Below the pieces are notes generated by a model, which was not told where the DNA came from, searched no databases, and saw only the letters and a program-made list of their open reading frames with translations. Source: Saururus chinensis (taxonomy: Eukaryota > Streptophyta > Magnoliopsida > Piperales > Saururaceae). Taken from it: a stretch of 64,000 nucleotides of DNA. Where the stretch lies: NCBI GenBank assembly GCA_035235625.1, contig CP141145.1, positions 19,470,563 through 19,534,562 of the forward strand, read 5' to 3'. Positions 47,048 through 59,430 of the stretch are shown in pieces. Numbering within the stretch: the stretch's first letter is position 1; every line of letters begins with the position of its first letter. A program made the position numbers and the translations under genes.

Positions 47048-48949
47048 ATGGCTTTGTTAAAGCAATTCACCTTCGTGGCCTTACTCATCATTGGGGTCTG
47101 GGCCACCTGCGTCATGGCCGGAATTCCACATGGCACAGCCATGCGGGTCATGTTTGAGCAGTGGATGGCCCAGTATGGGCGAGTGTACCCTAATGATAAT
47201 GAAAAGGAGAGAAGATTGAAGATTTTCCAGAACAACGTTGAGTTTATTGAATCATTCAACAAGGAAGGTGGCAAGTCCTACAAGCTGGCTGTAAATGAGT
47301 TTGCAGACCTTACCCATGAGGAATTTAAGGCCTCACGCAATGGGTTTAAGCCCTCTAAGCTCAAAGCAGGAAAGGCATATCCTTTCAAGTACGAGAATGT
47401 GACTGCAGCCCCAAGCATGGATTGGAGAAACATGGGTGCTGTCACCCCGGTCAAGGACCAAGGCGAGTGTGGTAAGCAATTGATTTATCGTATAAGTTTT
47501 CCGTACCATATTTGGTTTTTCAAAATTAATTAAAATTAATTTATTTTGTGAAAGTAGATGGAGTTATTAAGGTGGGATAGAAGGAGTATTAGATATTTTA
47601 AATGTGAACATACTACAATGTACTAATAACTGCTAGGGAAAAAAATACTCATAATGACTGCCTAATGTATATTTGTTGCCTGTAACCCTACCAGGGGACC
47701 CGTTGGAAAGGGTTTCTTATCTTCTATGTTTTGTAAAAGTTCTTCTTTATAAATATGTTGAGTCTTAGGAGCCGGGGCTTCAAGTGCCAACAGATTTTAA
47801 TCCAATGGTGTACATTGCTTGGGCGAGTACGGGTTTGGATCACCCTCGGGCTTTATTAATGTGTGTCATTGGATCCCAATAAGATGGCTCAGGATGCCCT
47901 GACTTATACTAATATAAGTGAGACCAAACCCATATTAACTTTTTGTAGATATGTTAGTGTATATATTAATACGTATGCAATCAATGATACTTAATTAAGT
48001 ACTCAATAATTGAAAAATACTTAGTTTGCTGGTTTAGTCCAACTGGATTGGCATATGGGCTCCATAACAGAATGATTGGATCTTCTTATGCCCTATGTAA
48101 ATTTTAAGTTAGTACTTTAGCATGACTTCATATGATTATACGAAAAAATTATCTATCGAGTTTAATTATAAAGACGTTAAACTAGCCGGTTTGCATTTCA
48201 TAAGATTCGTGAAAAGTGAAACTATTTGTCCAGTCGTTTAGTCTGTTGTTGGTTTTATTTCTTTTCTGTTCTGATAAGTAAATGTTGTAAGTCCGCATGG
48301 ATATGCATCTATAGTTTACTATAATGAACATCATTCTTGAAGACAATTAACCATGTCACGAACAGGGAGTTGCTGGGCGTTTTCTGCCGTTGCGGCCATG
48401 GAAGGAGTGATCAAGCTGAGAACAGGAAACTTGATTTCTTTATCTGAGCAGGAGCTCGTAGACTGTGACATTCACGGAGTGAACAAAGGATGCAAGGGAG
48501 GTTTCTTTGACAGCGCATTCGACTTTATCCGAGACAATGGGGGGCTCGCAACCGAAGCAAACTATCCGTACGTGGGAACTGATGGCAGCTGTAAGACCAA
48601 AAAACCAGCGGCCAAGATCACAGGCCACGAAAATGTGCCGGCTAAGAGCGAGGAGGCACTGTTGAAGGCTGTTGCAAACCAACCTGTGTCTGTTACAATT
48701 GACTCTAGCAGCTCAGCCTTCCAATTCTACTCCAGTGGGATCTTTACTGGGACGTGTGGAACTAACCTGGACCATGCTGTCACTGCGGTGGGCTATGGCA
48801 CTGCTGATGATGGGACCAAATACTGGCTGGTGAAGAATTCATGGGGCACTAACTGGGGGGAATATGGGTATATAAGGATGCAGAGGGATGTGGATGCCTC
48901 AGAAGGACTTTGTGGCATTGCCATGCAGGCTTCCTACCCCACAGCTTAG
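47048..48949 (+). CDS. Papain-family cysteine protease 2 (SAG12/SAG39-like), two exons
   Basis: Exons 47048-47471 and 48366-48949, with an 894-bp GT-AG phase-1 intron at the same position as in gene 1, give 335 residues. It has a signal peptide ([18 protein letters not shown]...), the I29 propeptide with [20 protein letters not shown] (the Phe of the ERFNIN pattern is Leu), a mature start near residue 121, and Gln138, Cys144 (GSCWAF), His278 ([10 protein letters not shown]) and Asn299 (VKNSWG). All residues needed for catalysis are present. It is a tandem paralogue of the gene at 34185-35867, made by the segmental duplication. Differences cluster in the prodomain and around the substrate-binding loops ([26 protein letters not shown]). 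Likely functional; expression cannot be judged from sequence. Confidence 0.95.
47472..48365 (+). other. Intron of protease gene 2
   Basis: Starts GTAAGCAATTG and ends CGAACAG. Contains about 215 bp (about 47895-48110) without counterpart in gene 1; no transposon ends seen around it, so it may be ancestral sequence deleted from gene 1. Confidence 0.92.
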
Positions 48950-51659
48950 CCACAGGCTTTTGTGGCATGTAGATGTTGTAGTCTCCAAAGTTTGTTTGCA
49001 TGTTCTTATTCTCAATAATATTGAACCGGCCGGCATGCGTAAATTAAGATACCTGTTGAATGGAACAGCTTAGCTGCTTGCTGTTCTCATACATAGACAC
49101 CGATGCAACATTCTTAATGTTACCTAAATCAGTTGTTACTCTTCGTGGGATAATGTCACATGTTCTCTACAGTAATAAGTATTACAGCATTTTGGATTCT
49201 TAACCAGAGATGAGATTTGTCTCTAATGCATCCAAGATGGAAGGGAACTCACAAGTCCAAATGGCAGAAAAATTAGTGGGCCCCCTGACTTGAAGCTTCT
49301 GTTTCAATCCCTATCGGTACCACTATGTGTGGAACCCACAATTAAAGGATCCGTGAAGCTTTGCATGTGGCATCACTAGGGGAACAAATATGTGGTGTAA
49401 ATATGACTCCAAGAATTTTATTGTCAAAAAACAAAAAATCTTGGTGGAGGCGTATTTACCTCCATATGACCCTTAGCTCTGCTGCCATGTTAGTTAAGAC
49501 TGTTTTCTTAGATCTTAAGCTATTAGGAAATGGACCAGAAATATATTTATTTATACTTTTAAAAAAATAACAAAGACAAATCCTAGCCTTAAAAGGACCT
49601 TTTTTTAGAGGAGTCACAATTTCATCAGAAGAAGAAGTAAAAATTTAGGTCAGCAACTGGTAATAGTTGATTATTAAGTAGGAGGGACCAAGGTTATGGA
49701 GGAGGAATCAGGTTTACAAACCAGATTTTAAGGAATTCAAAAGAGAATCTCTCGTTGAAAGAAAATGTCATCAACATAGCTCGAATCTTCAAGTAGAAAA
49801 GATGTTGTAGCGTATACTTGTCAGGAGTCTCTTTTTCGTGCAATGCAATGTAAATTAGGAATCATAGAAAGTTCCATGAATACAATTTATTTCTTGAACC
49901 CAACCACTTGCAGTTGAGCCTTACGGACGGTTCGATAAGCAATTGGAAATTGGAACTAAGATAATACAGGGAAGTAGCTGCTATTTTCATTAAAGAAACA
50001 AAATTCTATGAAGATAAGAGTAAAAGCTAATAATAGGAAGGCAAGTTTATTGTCAATAGTCTCAAACCTTAATGGATTTAATCTTTTCACCTTCCAAAAA
50101 AGGCTTATCATTATATTAAACGCTTGTTTCCTTTTTTTCTTTGGAAAGAGTGATATCTTCTTTTAGAAAAATAATCTTGCTAGGGTAAAAGTGTGTAAAC
50201 CAATTAAAAAAGGCGGTTTGGGCATTAGAAGCAATAAGGATTGTAATGCAAGCCTAGCTAAACTTTTGGTATGGTTCTAAATAGTACGGACTCCCTATGG
50301 TGTAAATAGGTTTATGGAGTTTATTTTGACAATCAATGCATTTGTGTTTCAAATCCATGTTCTTGTACTTATGCATGGAAAACTATATTTATGTTATGGG
50401 TATATCTCTTCTTCTACCAAATGCTCTTTCAAATCTTTATGAACTTTGTTCAAACCCAACTTTCCTATGGTGGAGTACACACAAACATTGAGTAATCTAA
50501 CAATGAGCCTAGAGTAAGACATGCAAGGAAGAACGCTCCAGTGCACTTTTGCGTCAGTAACACTGAAGCTAACTTGTGCTAGTGCATGCATTGTCGATCT
50601 CATGGAGGAAGAACTCCCATGCTCAGCTTACGTTGGGCTCATTGTTAGTGAGGAGTGTAAAAAAATACTTCCCTTATACTTGTTTGGCTCTGAATAATGA
50701 AGTTTTTACTTTGGACAATTTAACTAAAGGGCATCCAACTTGCAAAAATTATTTCAAACATGTATGTCCTTTGTAGTTACAATGAGAAATGCTCTTTTCT
50801 ATATTGGTGTGGAAAATCATTTTAACTGGAGGCCTATTTGGATGGGAAAACAAAATAGTTTAAAGGGCCTTTAAACCGTAACACTCCTCCTTAAGAAAAG
50901 CTCCCTCTCTGATATGATATTTTACACTAGTAATGTAACTCAAAAGCATTTGCCTTTAAAATTAGAAGTGGTATTCAAAGGTGACCTAAATGTCATATCA
51001 AAATGTGTTGGCTTATTCATTTGTCAAGGTTAATCACTACCTTGCCATTCCCCCTGGGCCCCTCTTCAATGTAAACATTACTTTTGTTTTGAATGGTAGC
51101 AATATGCATTTTTTTAGGATAAGATGATAGAAGCTTGAATTCCTTTATTTACCATTTGCCAAGTTTGTAAAGCCTAAATTATTATGTTACCTAGTTTTGT
51201 TTGAGAAAGCAATGTCAGTATTAATGTGCATTTTTTTTTCATTGTATGTTGAAATACTAAATCCGATAAAATTCAAAACGTGACCACATTCTTTGCCAAG
51301 TTTGAAAAATAAATATCATACACAACACACACTTCCAATTTAGAATAGATAAATTTATAGAGTGTATTGATTTAGACAAAAAAGTGAAGTTTTAATTTTA
51401 TTTCATACGGACTGATTGTTGCCATCTCGCTTATTGTTTGGTTTGAATATCAATTACTTTGAAACTACAGTGTTCACTTATTGCTCACTAGAACTGACTT
51501 GCACGTATTATGTTAGCTCATCATCAGATCAATGATCACTTGTTACTTGGTAGTATTGTCCAAGCATCATAGCATTTGGTTATTAATCCCTATGGTTGTG
51601 CAATCCATAATTTGACTAATTTGAGTTCAACTCAACATCTAATTGAACACAAGTCTTGC
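48950..51659. other. 3' flank of protease gene 2, non-coding
   Basis: Matches 35868-38117 apart from several indels, the largest about 400 bp at 49648-50050 and another at about 49265-49400. No gene recognised. Confidence 0.6.
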
Positions 51660-52140
51660 AACATACCCTAAACCTATATATAGGCCTAATGAGAAGATGA
51701 TTTTGCATAGTGAGGAGTTGAAGGCCATCTGGGATAGCCATCTCTTGGCCAATTCTAATGTGTCATGGAAGGAGGTTTCCAAGTTTATTATTGATATTGA
51801 AGGGGGCATGGTTAAAATGATTTGGGAGTATGACAGACACTTCTTTACATTATTAATTGAGGACAACCACTAGATATTTTTAATCCTTGGTTTAAAGAGG
51901 TGATTTATTTTCATCATAGACCCATTATACTCTAGAAAGAAGTTGGGAGATTACCTTTCATTGTTAAAACTTTGAAAGATTACATTTCTATGTATAATTT
52001 TAAGCTAGGTTGGATGAACATTTTGCTAGAAGAATTTGTGGTTGTTGAGGTCACAAGACGTCCACAACAAACAAACGATAACGAAAATTTGTTTATGTGT
52101 GCTTGTATATGGAGAATTTGGCATAAGGGCATTAGTTGAC
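51660..52140 (+). pseudogene. Remnant of a ULP1-like (C48) SUMO peptidase ORF, copy 2
   Basis: Counterpart of 38118-38578. It reads HSEELKAIWDSHLLANSNV, then GGMVKMIWEYDRHFF, then EDNH followed by TAG (51871-51873) at the same place as in copy 1, then RRPQQTNDNEN. The shared stop means it was already dead before the duplication. Confidence 0.5.
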
Positions 52141-52668
52141 TTTCACACCATTTGATATAAGAAAGCACAAGAAGAGGCTAACATATATTCTATTGAAATA
52201 AGAGATTTTATCCCAAATTTGGTGTCTTATTGGTAGTATTTTAATTTTCTTCACAAATCAATGTTTTGTTGTTCTATTGTGTAAATAATATTAAGTTTTT
52301 GTTAAGTTTGTCATAAGAAATCCCATTTTCATATATTTATGCATAATTACATAAGAAATATTGAGATGTAATTTAGTTACTGACATGAGTATTTTGAAAT
52401 GCATAATTGTGTTTATTAGTGATATAATTTAATCATTATTTTAACCAGATGATCACAACTATCAAATGTCTATTTTAGAATGCCAAAAATGAAGGTATCA
52501 AGTTTGTTCATGAGATATGACACCCATAATTTTATGAGGAATTTCTTCATATCCATTCATGATTTTTCTCATTTTTTGTTTTTTACCTTACATGGGAGGT
52601 CTTGTGTCATTTGAACCAACAAATCTCTATAATAAACATTAGATTTTTGAGTGATGAACTTAAGGGAA

Positions 52669-53889
52669 GTATCAAGGATGCTAATTATGAAGTTTGTTTA
52701 ATCTTAGTTTTGAATAAAAAGTTCTACTGGAGAGCATCGATGCGTCGGTGAACCTACCAATGAAATAGCTTTTTACTATCTCTAAGGTTCAACATGTTAG
52801 ACAACTCACTCATGGAGTATTGAAGACACTTCCAACTACATTAAACGTATCAACGATCGTGATAAAGTTTTATCGATGGGTTTGATACAACAAAAAAGAA
52901 TGGCTCCAAGCAGTTTTGGGAACGTTTATGCACCAAATTTTAGTTATTGGATTCCCATATTAATACTTTTAAATAAGCTTGACCCTATTCACAAGAATTC
53001 TTCAACTTTGGGAAGAAAGTAGTAGACTGAGGGCGTGTTAGAGAGCAAAGGGAAGAAGAATTGGATTCATGGAGACCTTATTTGTTTGCTGAAAGAGGTT
53101 AGATTGCTAACCTCATACTGTGATTTAACATCATGTGTATGCATGATGGAATGAAATTTCAATGTCATGGTGATTGAATGCATGCAAGCATGAAATTTGT
53201 AATGCTATGTTATGGTTATGATTATGATCATGATTCTTGTGTTAAATTAGGGATTTATTCGATTTAATCATGTTATAGCTTTGATTATGGAATGGTAAAT
53301 ATGAGATATCATGCTAATTCATATTTCTAGATGAGTTTGAAATAAATTAATAGACCTATTATTCTTCCCGGCCATCGACACACCGGCGAAGTTCCCAGTG
53401 TAACATAGGAGGACAATGCAGATATTGAAAAGCATTGACATGTCGATGTGTTATCAACAGGTCACTGACTGTGAGGTTGCCACATTGGTGAGGCATATGT
53501 GTGGATGATGGTCCATGTCATCCCACTGTTGGCAAGGGTTCGACATGTCAATGATGTACCAATGAGCATCAGTGATTTAGTCAACACATCAATGAGCCCA
53601 CCAACAATAATTTGGTATGTTAACAATGAATACTATAAGTGTTGGGATATTATTATGAGATATAATAGCATAATGTTGAATGCATGAAATGCAATTGTAT
53701 GTGATGTTGTGATTAATGTTGATGTTTGGGTACATATGCCCTTAAATGTGTGAAAATCCTTATAATAGATTGCACCTTTGAGACTATGGGATAAAAACAT
53801 TTAAGGACAAGATGATTCTTGTGTCTAATTGGCTCATCAAGTGAATCTATAGCCACACACAGAAAGTGCTTGGTATGAAATAAGGCCAA
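52669..53889. other. Non-coding region left of LTR-A2
   Basis: Contains repeated phrases around GACACACCGGCGAAG, CATGTCAATG and ACCAATGA that resemble LTR sequence. It joins 57341-58330 if LTR-A2 is removed. The right part ends in GGGGCGTGCCA near 58308, an LTR-like end, but I could not find the other end. Confidence 0.3.
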
Positions 53890-54524
53890 TGTCACGCCCC
53901 GGCGATGCCCGACTCGAGCCGAACCCGGTCCAAGGGCCGGTTAAGCGCGCGGGGGTGACGAAGTGAAGATTAAGAAACGGTCTAGCGGAAGACTTAACCC
54001 TAACCACGAGCGATTAACAGACATACGGAGTATGCACATTCCACTTTGAGCAAGAGTAAATAAAAGGGAAGAAAAAGAGTTGCTTATCACAAAGTAAGCA
54101 ACAATTTGAAACCCACAAGCTTAGTTTAAGTAAGGCCCACACCGGCTCAAAATAAAACATAAGCATCACAACTGTAAAGTATGACATAAATCCAAAGCAA
54201 AGAACCATACACAAAGGTTCTAACATAAAACATAAAACCAAAGAAGGTAAGTCACACAACGATCTCCACGATCATATCCAAGCCACCTCCGACCTTTCCT
54301 CAAAGAGGATATCCTGTCCGACTGCGTGTCGCACCACGCAGCCCCAAATCAAAACACAAAAAGAGGGGTGAGTTTAACAAACTCAGCAATGGTTTTAACA
54401 TCACTATCAACATCAAAAGCAAGATAGCATAGTAATAAGATCATTCAAATCAAAGATTTACATGGTGCATCATTTTCTGATCACATATACATATCACCTA
54501 ACACAGCATCATAGTGCATAATTC

Positions 54525-54850
54525 AACCTGCATGGATGTATCTCTAACATACATATTCCCACATGCATTATATCAAAATCAACCTGCATGGATGTATCTC
54601 TAACATACATATTCCCACATGCATTCCATCAAATAAACTTACATGGATGTATCTCTAACATACATATTCCCACATGCATTATATCATAATCAACCTGCAT
54701 GGATGTATCTCTAACATACATATTCTCACATGCATTTCATCAAATAAACCTGCATAGATGTATCTCTAACATACATATTCTCACATGCATTTCATCAAAT
54801 AAACCTGCATGGATGTATCTCTAACATACATATTCCATCAAGCATAATAT
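54525..54850. repeat. Minisatellite of about 56 bp, six units, in LTR-A2
   Basis: Six consecutive units built on ACCTGCATGGATGTATCTC, AACATACATATTC and CACATGCATT. The equivalent place in LTR-A1 (about 18368-18425) has a single unit. Expansion therefore happened in this copy or its source. Confidence 0.9.
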
Positions 54851-56903
54851 CATCACAACCTCCATCAAGGAGTAATCACACATTAATGTCACACAGACGG
54901 GAGCATAGACAAGGCCACAAAGGTGTGTCATGATCCAAAATTCTACACAAGAATTAAAGAAAGATCGGGGTTGTCAATCCCTAATGTTGCTCGCCCTGGA
55001 CGATCCTGGCAAAGGATGTCCCATTCTCACACAGAGAATCTAGAGCAAGGGTGTTAGCCCAGGGACATCTCCTGCGGAGGGAAGAGCCCGAGTTCTCACA
55101 CAGAGAACCCTAGAACACATGGTAGCGGGGTGCACACGGCATTCTACACTGGATTCTCAGGGTCCAGATGACACATATAATAACATTCTCACAATCCGCA
55201 AGACAAGTACACAACTCATCCCCACATCATTCTATTTAACTAGACTCAACCCGGGGAGTGCACTCGTTCCACACAGGAACTTCAAATCAAAACATATCCT
55301 TTCGGACCAATCAACTTTCGATTAATCCATGACCGATCAATTCGGCACACAATTTCACCACATTGCATCTAATCGGTCAAATTCGATTAACCTCGATGAA
55401 GCCTCAATTGGAAATCCATTTTCATAATGTATGCAGCATGGTACATACGTGGGCAAGGCATCATGAATCCTAATCCATGATAAGTGCTCTCATCAGCCCC
55501 TAATGCATCATTGATAATCACAATATTAAGCTTCAACATCAACATTTAACCCCCACATGTGTGTGTGTAACTAGTAGAAGTACTTCACTCAATGCATTTC
55601 AACATGCTTGAAATTAACATACTACTACACTACACATGTGAATTTCCATCTAAACATGAATTCTAGCGGAAATCATAAAAGAAGAATCGTTGAAATCATA
55701 TCCCAATTCAAAACTCAACCACAAAGGCAAAACACATATAACATCACTCATTTCATCATTGAGTCATGACATTCACCAACATCCACACACAACTAACCAC
55801 AATCTATCATGACAAATCAGTCCAATAATAGGTTGTAGTCCTACTGAAAATATGCTTAACCAAAGGGAATCAACCATTCATAATCTCAAGATAACAATTC
55901 CAACATCATGCCACAAAACATAAGTCATTCCACAAATTTCTAAGCATATGTCTTAATTCCATACCCTCAATGGCATGGCTTTCCAGTAGCATGACATAGC
56001 TTAAAACACACCACATTCATATAAAATTGGCAAGCTAAAGTAGAATCATCAAAATAAACATCATGCATTAGAAAATCAATCTACTGTGTAGCCGTTCGAT
56101 CGGTTAAACGTAAAAATTTGAAATTTACAGTTCTGCCATTCGAACGCCCAGCAGGCCGTTCGATCGGCTGAACTGGAAAATTGTTCTTCCGATAGTGTTG
56201 CCGTTCGAACACCTTGCAGGGCCGTTTGAATGCCAACAAGGCAAAACAGTCCATCTTCTTCCTTTCGCATATCCAAACCGAAACACCATTGATAACACTT
56301 CAAATACACATCTAACACCCTAATCATCATCAAAAGTCCTTCTTGACTTCCAGAACATCAAACCATACCATAATAATGCAAAACCCTAAGAAATTGGGAT
56401 TAAATAATTCCATTTTCTAATATTACCATTAACACACTAAATCAAGCATCCAATTTCGAAATAAGCCAAAAATGAAGAGTTTTACCATGGATAAACAGAG
56501 ATTTTGAAGACCCATTACCTCAGCACTTGATTAAGCTCGGATTGAAGAGTCACCCTTCTTGAAATCCTTGAAAATACAATGAGTTTGAATTAAACTCTAA
56601 TAGAAATCGATTTACCTAAGAAATCTCTAATTAAATCTTAGATCTAGGGCTTGTTGGTAGTAAAAATTGAATTTTGAATATTAGGGTTTGTAGTAAAACA
56701 CAAATCAGTAACTTTTGATGCCCAAAAATGAATTGAATCAAGGGGAAAAGGGTAGATTTAGAAGAGATTAAGAAGAAAGTCATAGATTAGTGCTTAATTA
56801 GAGTAAGCTTACCTTAATCGGCTTCTAATTCGGGCCTAAGTGGGGATTAGGCCAGCCTCCTTCCTTAGCCTATTCCCAAAAATGGAAATGGCTCTGGTTT
56901 ACC

Positions 56904-56911
56904 CTTTTATA
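56904..56911 (-). promoter_or_regulatory. TATA box candidate of LTR-A2
   Basis: TATAAAAG on the minus strand, at the position equivalent to 14681-14688 in LTR-A1. Confidence 0.5.
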
Positions 56912-57340
56912 GTAAGGGTTGGAGTATGCATGGGTAAGTTTTGGGGTGTGAATAGGAATCGTAGGCTAAAAATGGGTATTTCGCAAATTTAAGCACTAAT
57001 TAAGTCTAGAAAAAAATTCTAAAATTTTTTGTATGACCTTAAGTATATATTTAAGTTTATTTGGCACAAAAATAAAATTTTCGACGGTGGGGTCCACAGG
57101 GGTCCCGCCAAAACCCTAATTTTTGGGAAAATAGTGAAAATTCCAAAAAATCCTAAAAATTCACATTTGGTTTAAAATCACTTAAAATTACTAATATTGA
57201 AGTTGATTTTAGTTAAAACCATCACAAACACTATTTATACAAGAAATCACCGAATAAGATCAGAAAACGCGTAAATCTCACGATAATCAATAATTAAAGA
57301 AAACCAAAACCGGTTTAGAGATGAGGGTCCTTACAGCCAA

Positions 57341-58330
57341 GGTCTCATGGGTCTCTAAAGATGGGAGTTATGTAGAACCACTTCTCTGGTCTGGGAGATG
57401 TGTTCAAATAAACTAGAGTATTAAAAGATGATTGGTCTCATACAACACAACATAGGCTACTCCGATAATCATGGAGGTCGGGACTTAGATCACTTGGGTC
57501 AATGAGCCATTGTGGACCTTAGGTTCATGATGTGAATGGAGTAAGTAGGTCTCAAAACACTTAAGATCTATGGTGAGTAGCACATGGTCCAGTGGGGCGA
57601 TGTTGTACTCCTAGACATGGCTACCATGTCATAGATAACCTTATGACTAATACTTATGGAGCAAGAGACTCCTATGTGAGGTTGTCATGATTGTGAAATC
57701 ATGATAAATGTATTTGTGGTTGTATGCTTATTCCATTAATGTGTTGTGCTGATAATGATGCTATGCGTATTCCACTTATGTGTACTGATGACGGTGTTTG
57801 TTATTGAATATAATAGTTGATGATTTTATGGTGTTGTTTTGTAATCATGTGTATTGTTATTACATATTTCATCTTTAGTAATCCCACAGGGTATATTCAT
57901 ATACTTAACAACCTTATGATATAGGAACACCGGAAAAGTTCCCAAGTTGGGAACAGGAGCACAGAATGGATGACAAGCTCTAAAAGAAATATAGGATTTA
58001 TTATCTTGTTTAGTAAGATTTTTAGTTTGAGATGTAATGTTAAACAGGTATGTGAGTGCTACTTACTTATGATTGTATGTATGTGGTGGATTCTTAGTAT
58101 ATATTTGGGTTAGCCCTATGAGATTTATGTGTGATTTAACCTTGTGCTAAGTGTAGATATAATGTTCCAAATATTCTTAGGTTCGAAAACAAGTCACCCA
58201 AATGATAGTTTTATCGTTGATTGACAAAAACGAGTTTTGAAAAATAAATTTTTTTTCATTGACTTTATGGTGATAAAAGAGTTTTAAAAATTCTGGGGCG
58301 TGCCATGGGATGGCCTAGAAATATCCAATG
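57341..58330. other. Non-coding region right of LTR-A2
   Basis: Continuation of 52669-53889. AT-rich, with an LTR-like GGGGCGTGCCA near 58308. No ORF with a recognisable product. Confidence 0.3.
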
Positions 58331-59430
58331 TCTCATGAAAATGTGCTTTTGGATAACAATTTCAACACTTGTCTTTCATTGTCATGATGACACATTTATA
58401 AAAAATTGCATTTTCTATCCATTTTGCATTGATATACACATAAAATATGTTTTCAATGTGAAATAAATTGAGAGAGAAAATGGAAATGTTAGTTGTGCCC
58501 TGAACACTCAAAAGACTAATCGTAGCATTAGTCATCAATTAGATTGTCAAAAGTCAATGCAGTTAATGATTTTTTACTCTTGCTTGTTGACTATCAACTA
58601 GAATCTATGAGATTGAATATTATCTTTTCATTAGCCCATACAACTTTTATTTGTGTTGGGAACATACTTCTTAAAAGTCTTCATGGCATATGATTCATCA
58701 TAAAAAGATATGTAATTCACCTCTAATGATCATTAATTTCACTAACAGGGCAATAGTCGTTATGTATTTTAGATTAGAATCCACTTATTTCAAGTTACGG
58801 CATTAGTCATTTAGGATTTTGAGAGTGCATTTCAAATTAAAACGTTAGTCGCTTAGGATTTTGATCATACATTTGAGATTACCCCGTTAGTCAATGCAAA
58901 AGTGATTTCCAAACTCGTGCATCCCAACCCCACCTTACAATGTGAAAGAGCCTTCACTTGTGTATTTTCAATTTAGAGGTCCACCTATCCAGTTTGAAAA
59001 TACACATCGGGCTAGGTTCCATGCTTTAGACCAGGGCATATCAACTCTTCGCCTATGCTCCCAGGTATGATCCCCTCTCTCTTCCGTCTTCCTCCATCAC
59101 AACCTTCTCTCCTCCTCTCTCTAGCACCAATCCACTCCTTCTGACCTTCTCTCCTGGGCAACCCACATGACCACTCCTCCTTCCTCCCATAACCCCACCA
59201 GGCCAATTTCTCAATTGTCCCGTGATTCTTTTTTCTTTGTTTCTTTTTCAATTACAAAGAGATGCATTTGATTCATAATTTTGATAACTTCTCTGTTGCA
59301 AGTTATCAACACCATTTCCTCCTATTGAAGACTTAGATTTCCATTTCTTGTGTCTTTGGATAGAGGCAATTCCTTATTTAATTTGTGTAAGTATTCTGCT
59401 TGCTTAGATATAGGTGTGCTTGTTTGTGTA
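58331..59430. other. Non-coding region with a short tandem repeat
   Basis: At 58749-58892 there are three imperfect units of about 42-50 bp sharing (G/C)NNTTAGTC(G/A)NTTAGGATTTTGA. The remainder has CT-rich patches near 59060-59130. No gene. Confidence 0.45.

Larger units (their letters stand above)
39118..52668. repeat. Tandem segmental duplication, copy 2
   Basis: Repeats the content of 26525-39117 in the same orientation. About 13.6 kb, longer because of extra sequence in the protease intron, in the 3' flank and in CACTA-3. The left edge abuts copy 1 directly; after the right edge (AAGGGAA) the sequence is unique. Confidence 0.92.
53890..57335 (-). mobile_element. LTR-A2: long solo LTR, GCCAA target duplication
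   Basis: On the minus strand it begins TGTAAGGACCCTCATCTC (57335) and ends CCGGGGCGTGACA (53890). GCCAA at 53885-53889 and 57336-57340 is a perfect 5-bp target duplication. It is 3446 bp and matches LTR-A1 (14261-19076) without LTR-B. No gag or pol, so it is read as a solo LTR; no internal region or second LTR is seen. Confidence 0.9.

Noticed and set aside
54525-54850. Regular repeats resembling a CRISPR array
   Set aside because: Units are contiguous, with no unique spacers, and sit inside a plant LTR. It is a minisatellite.
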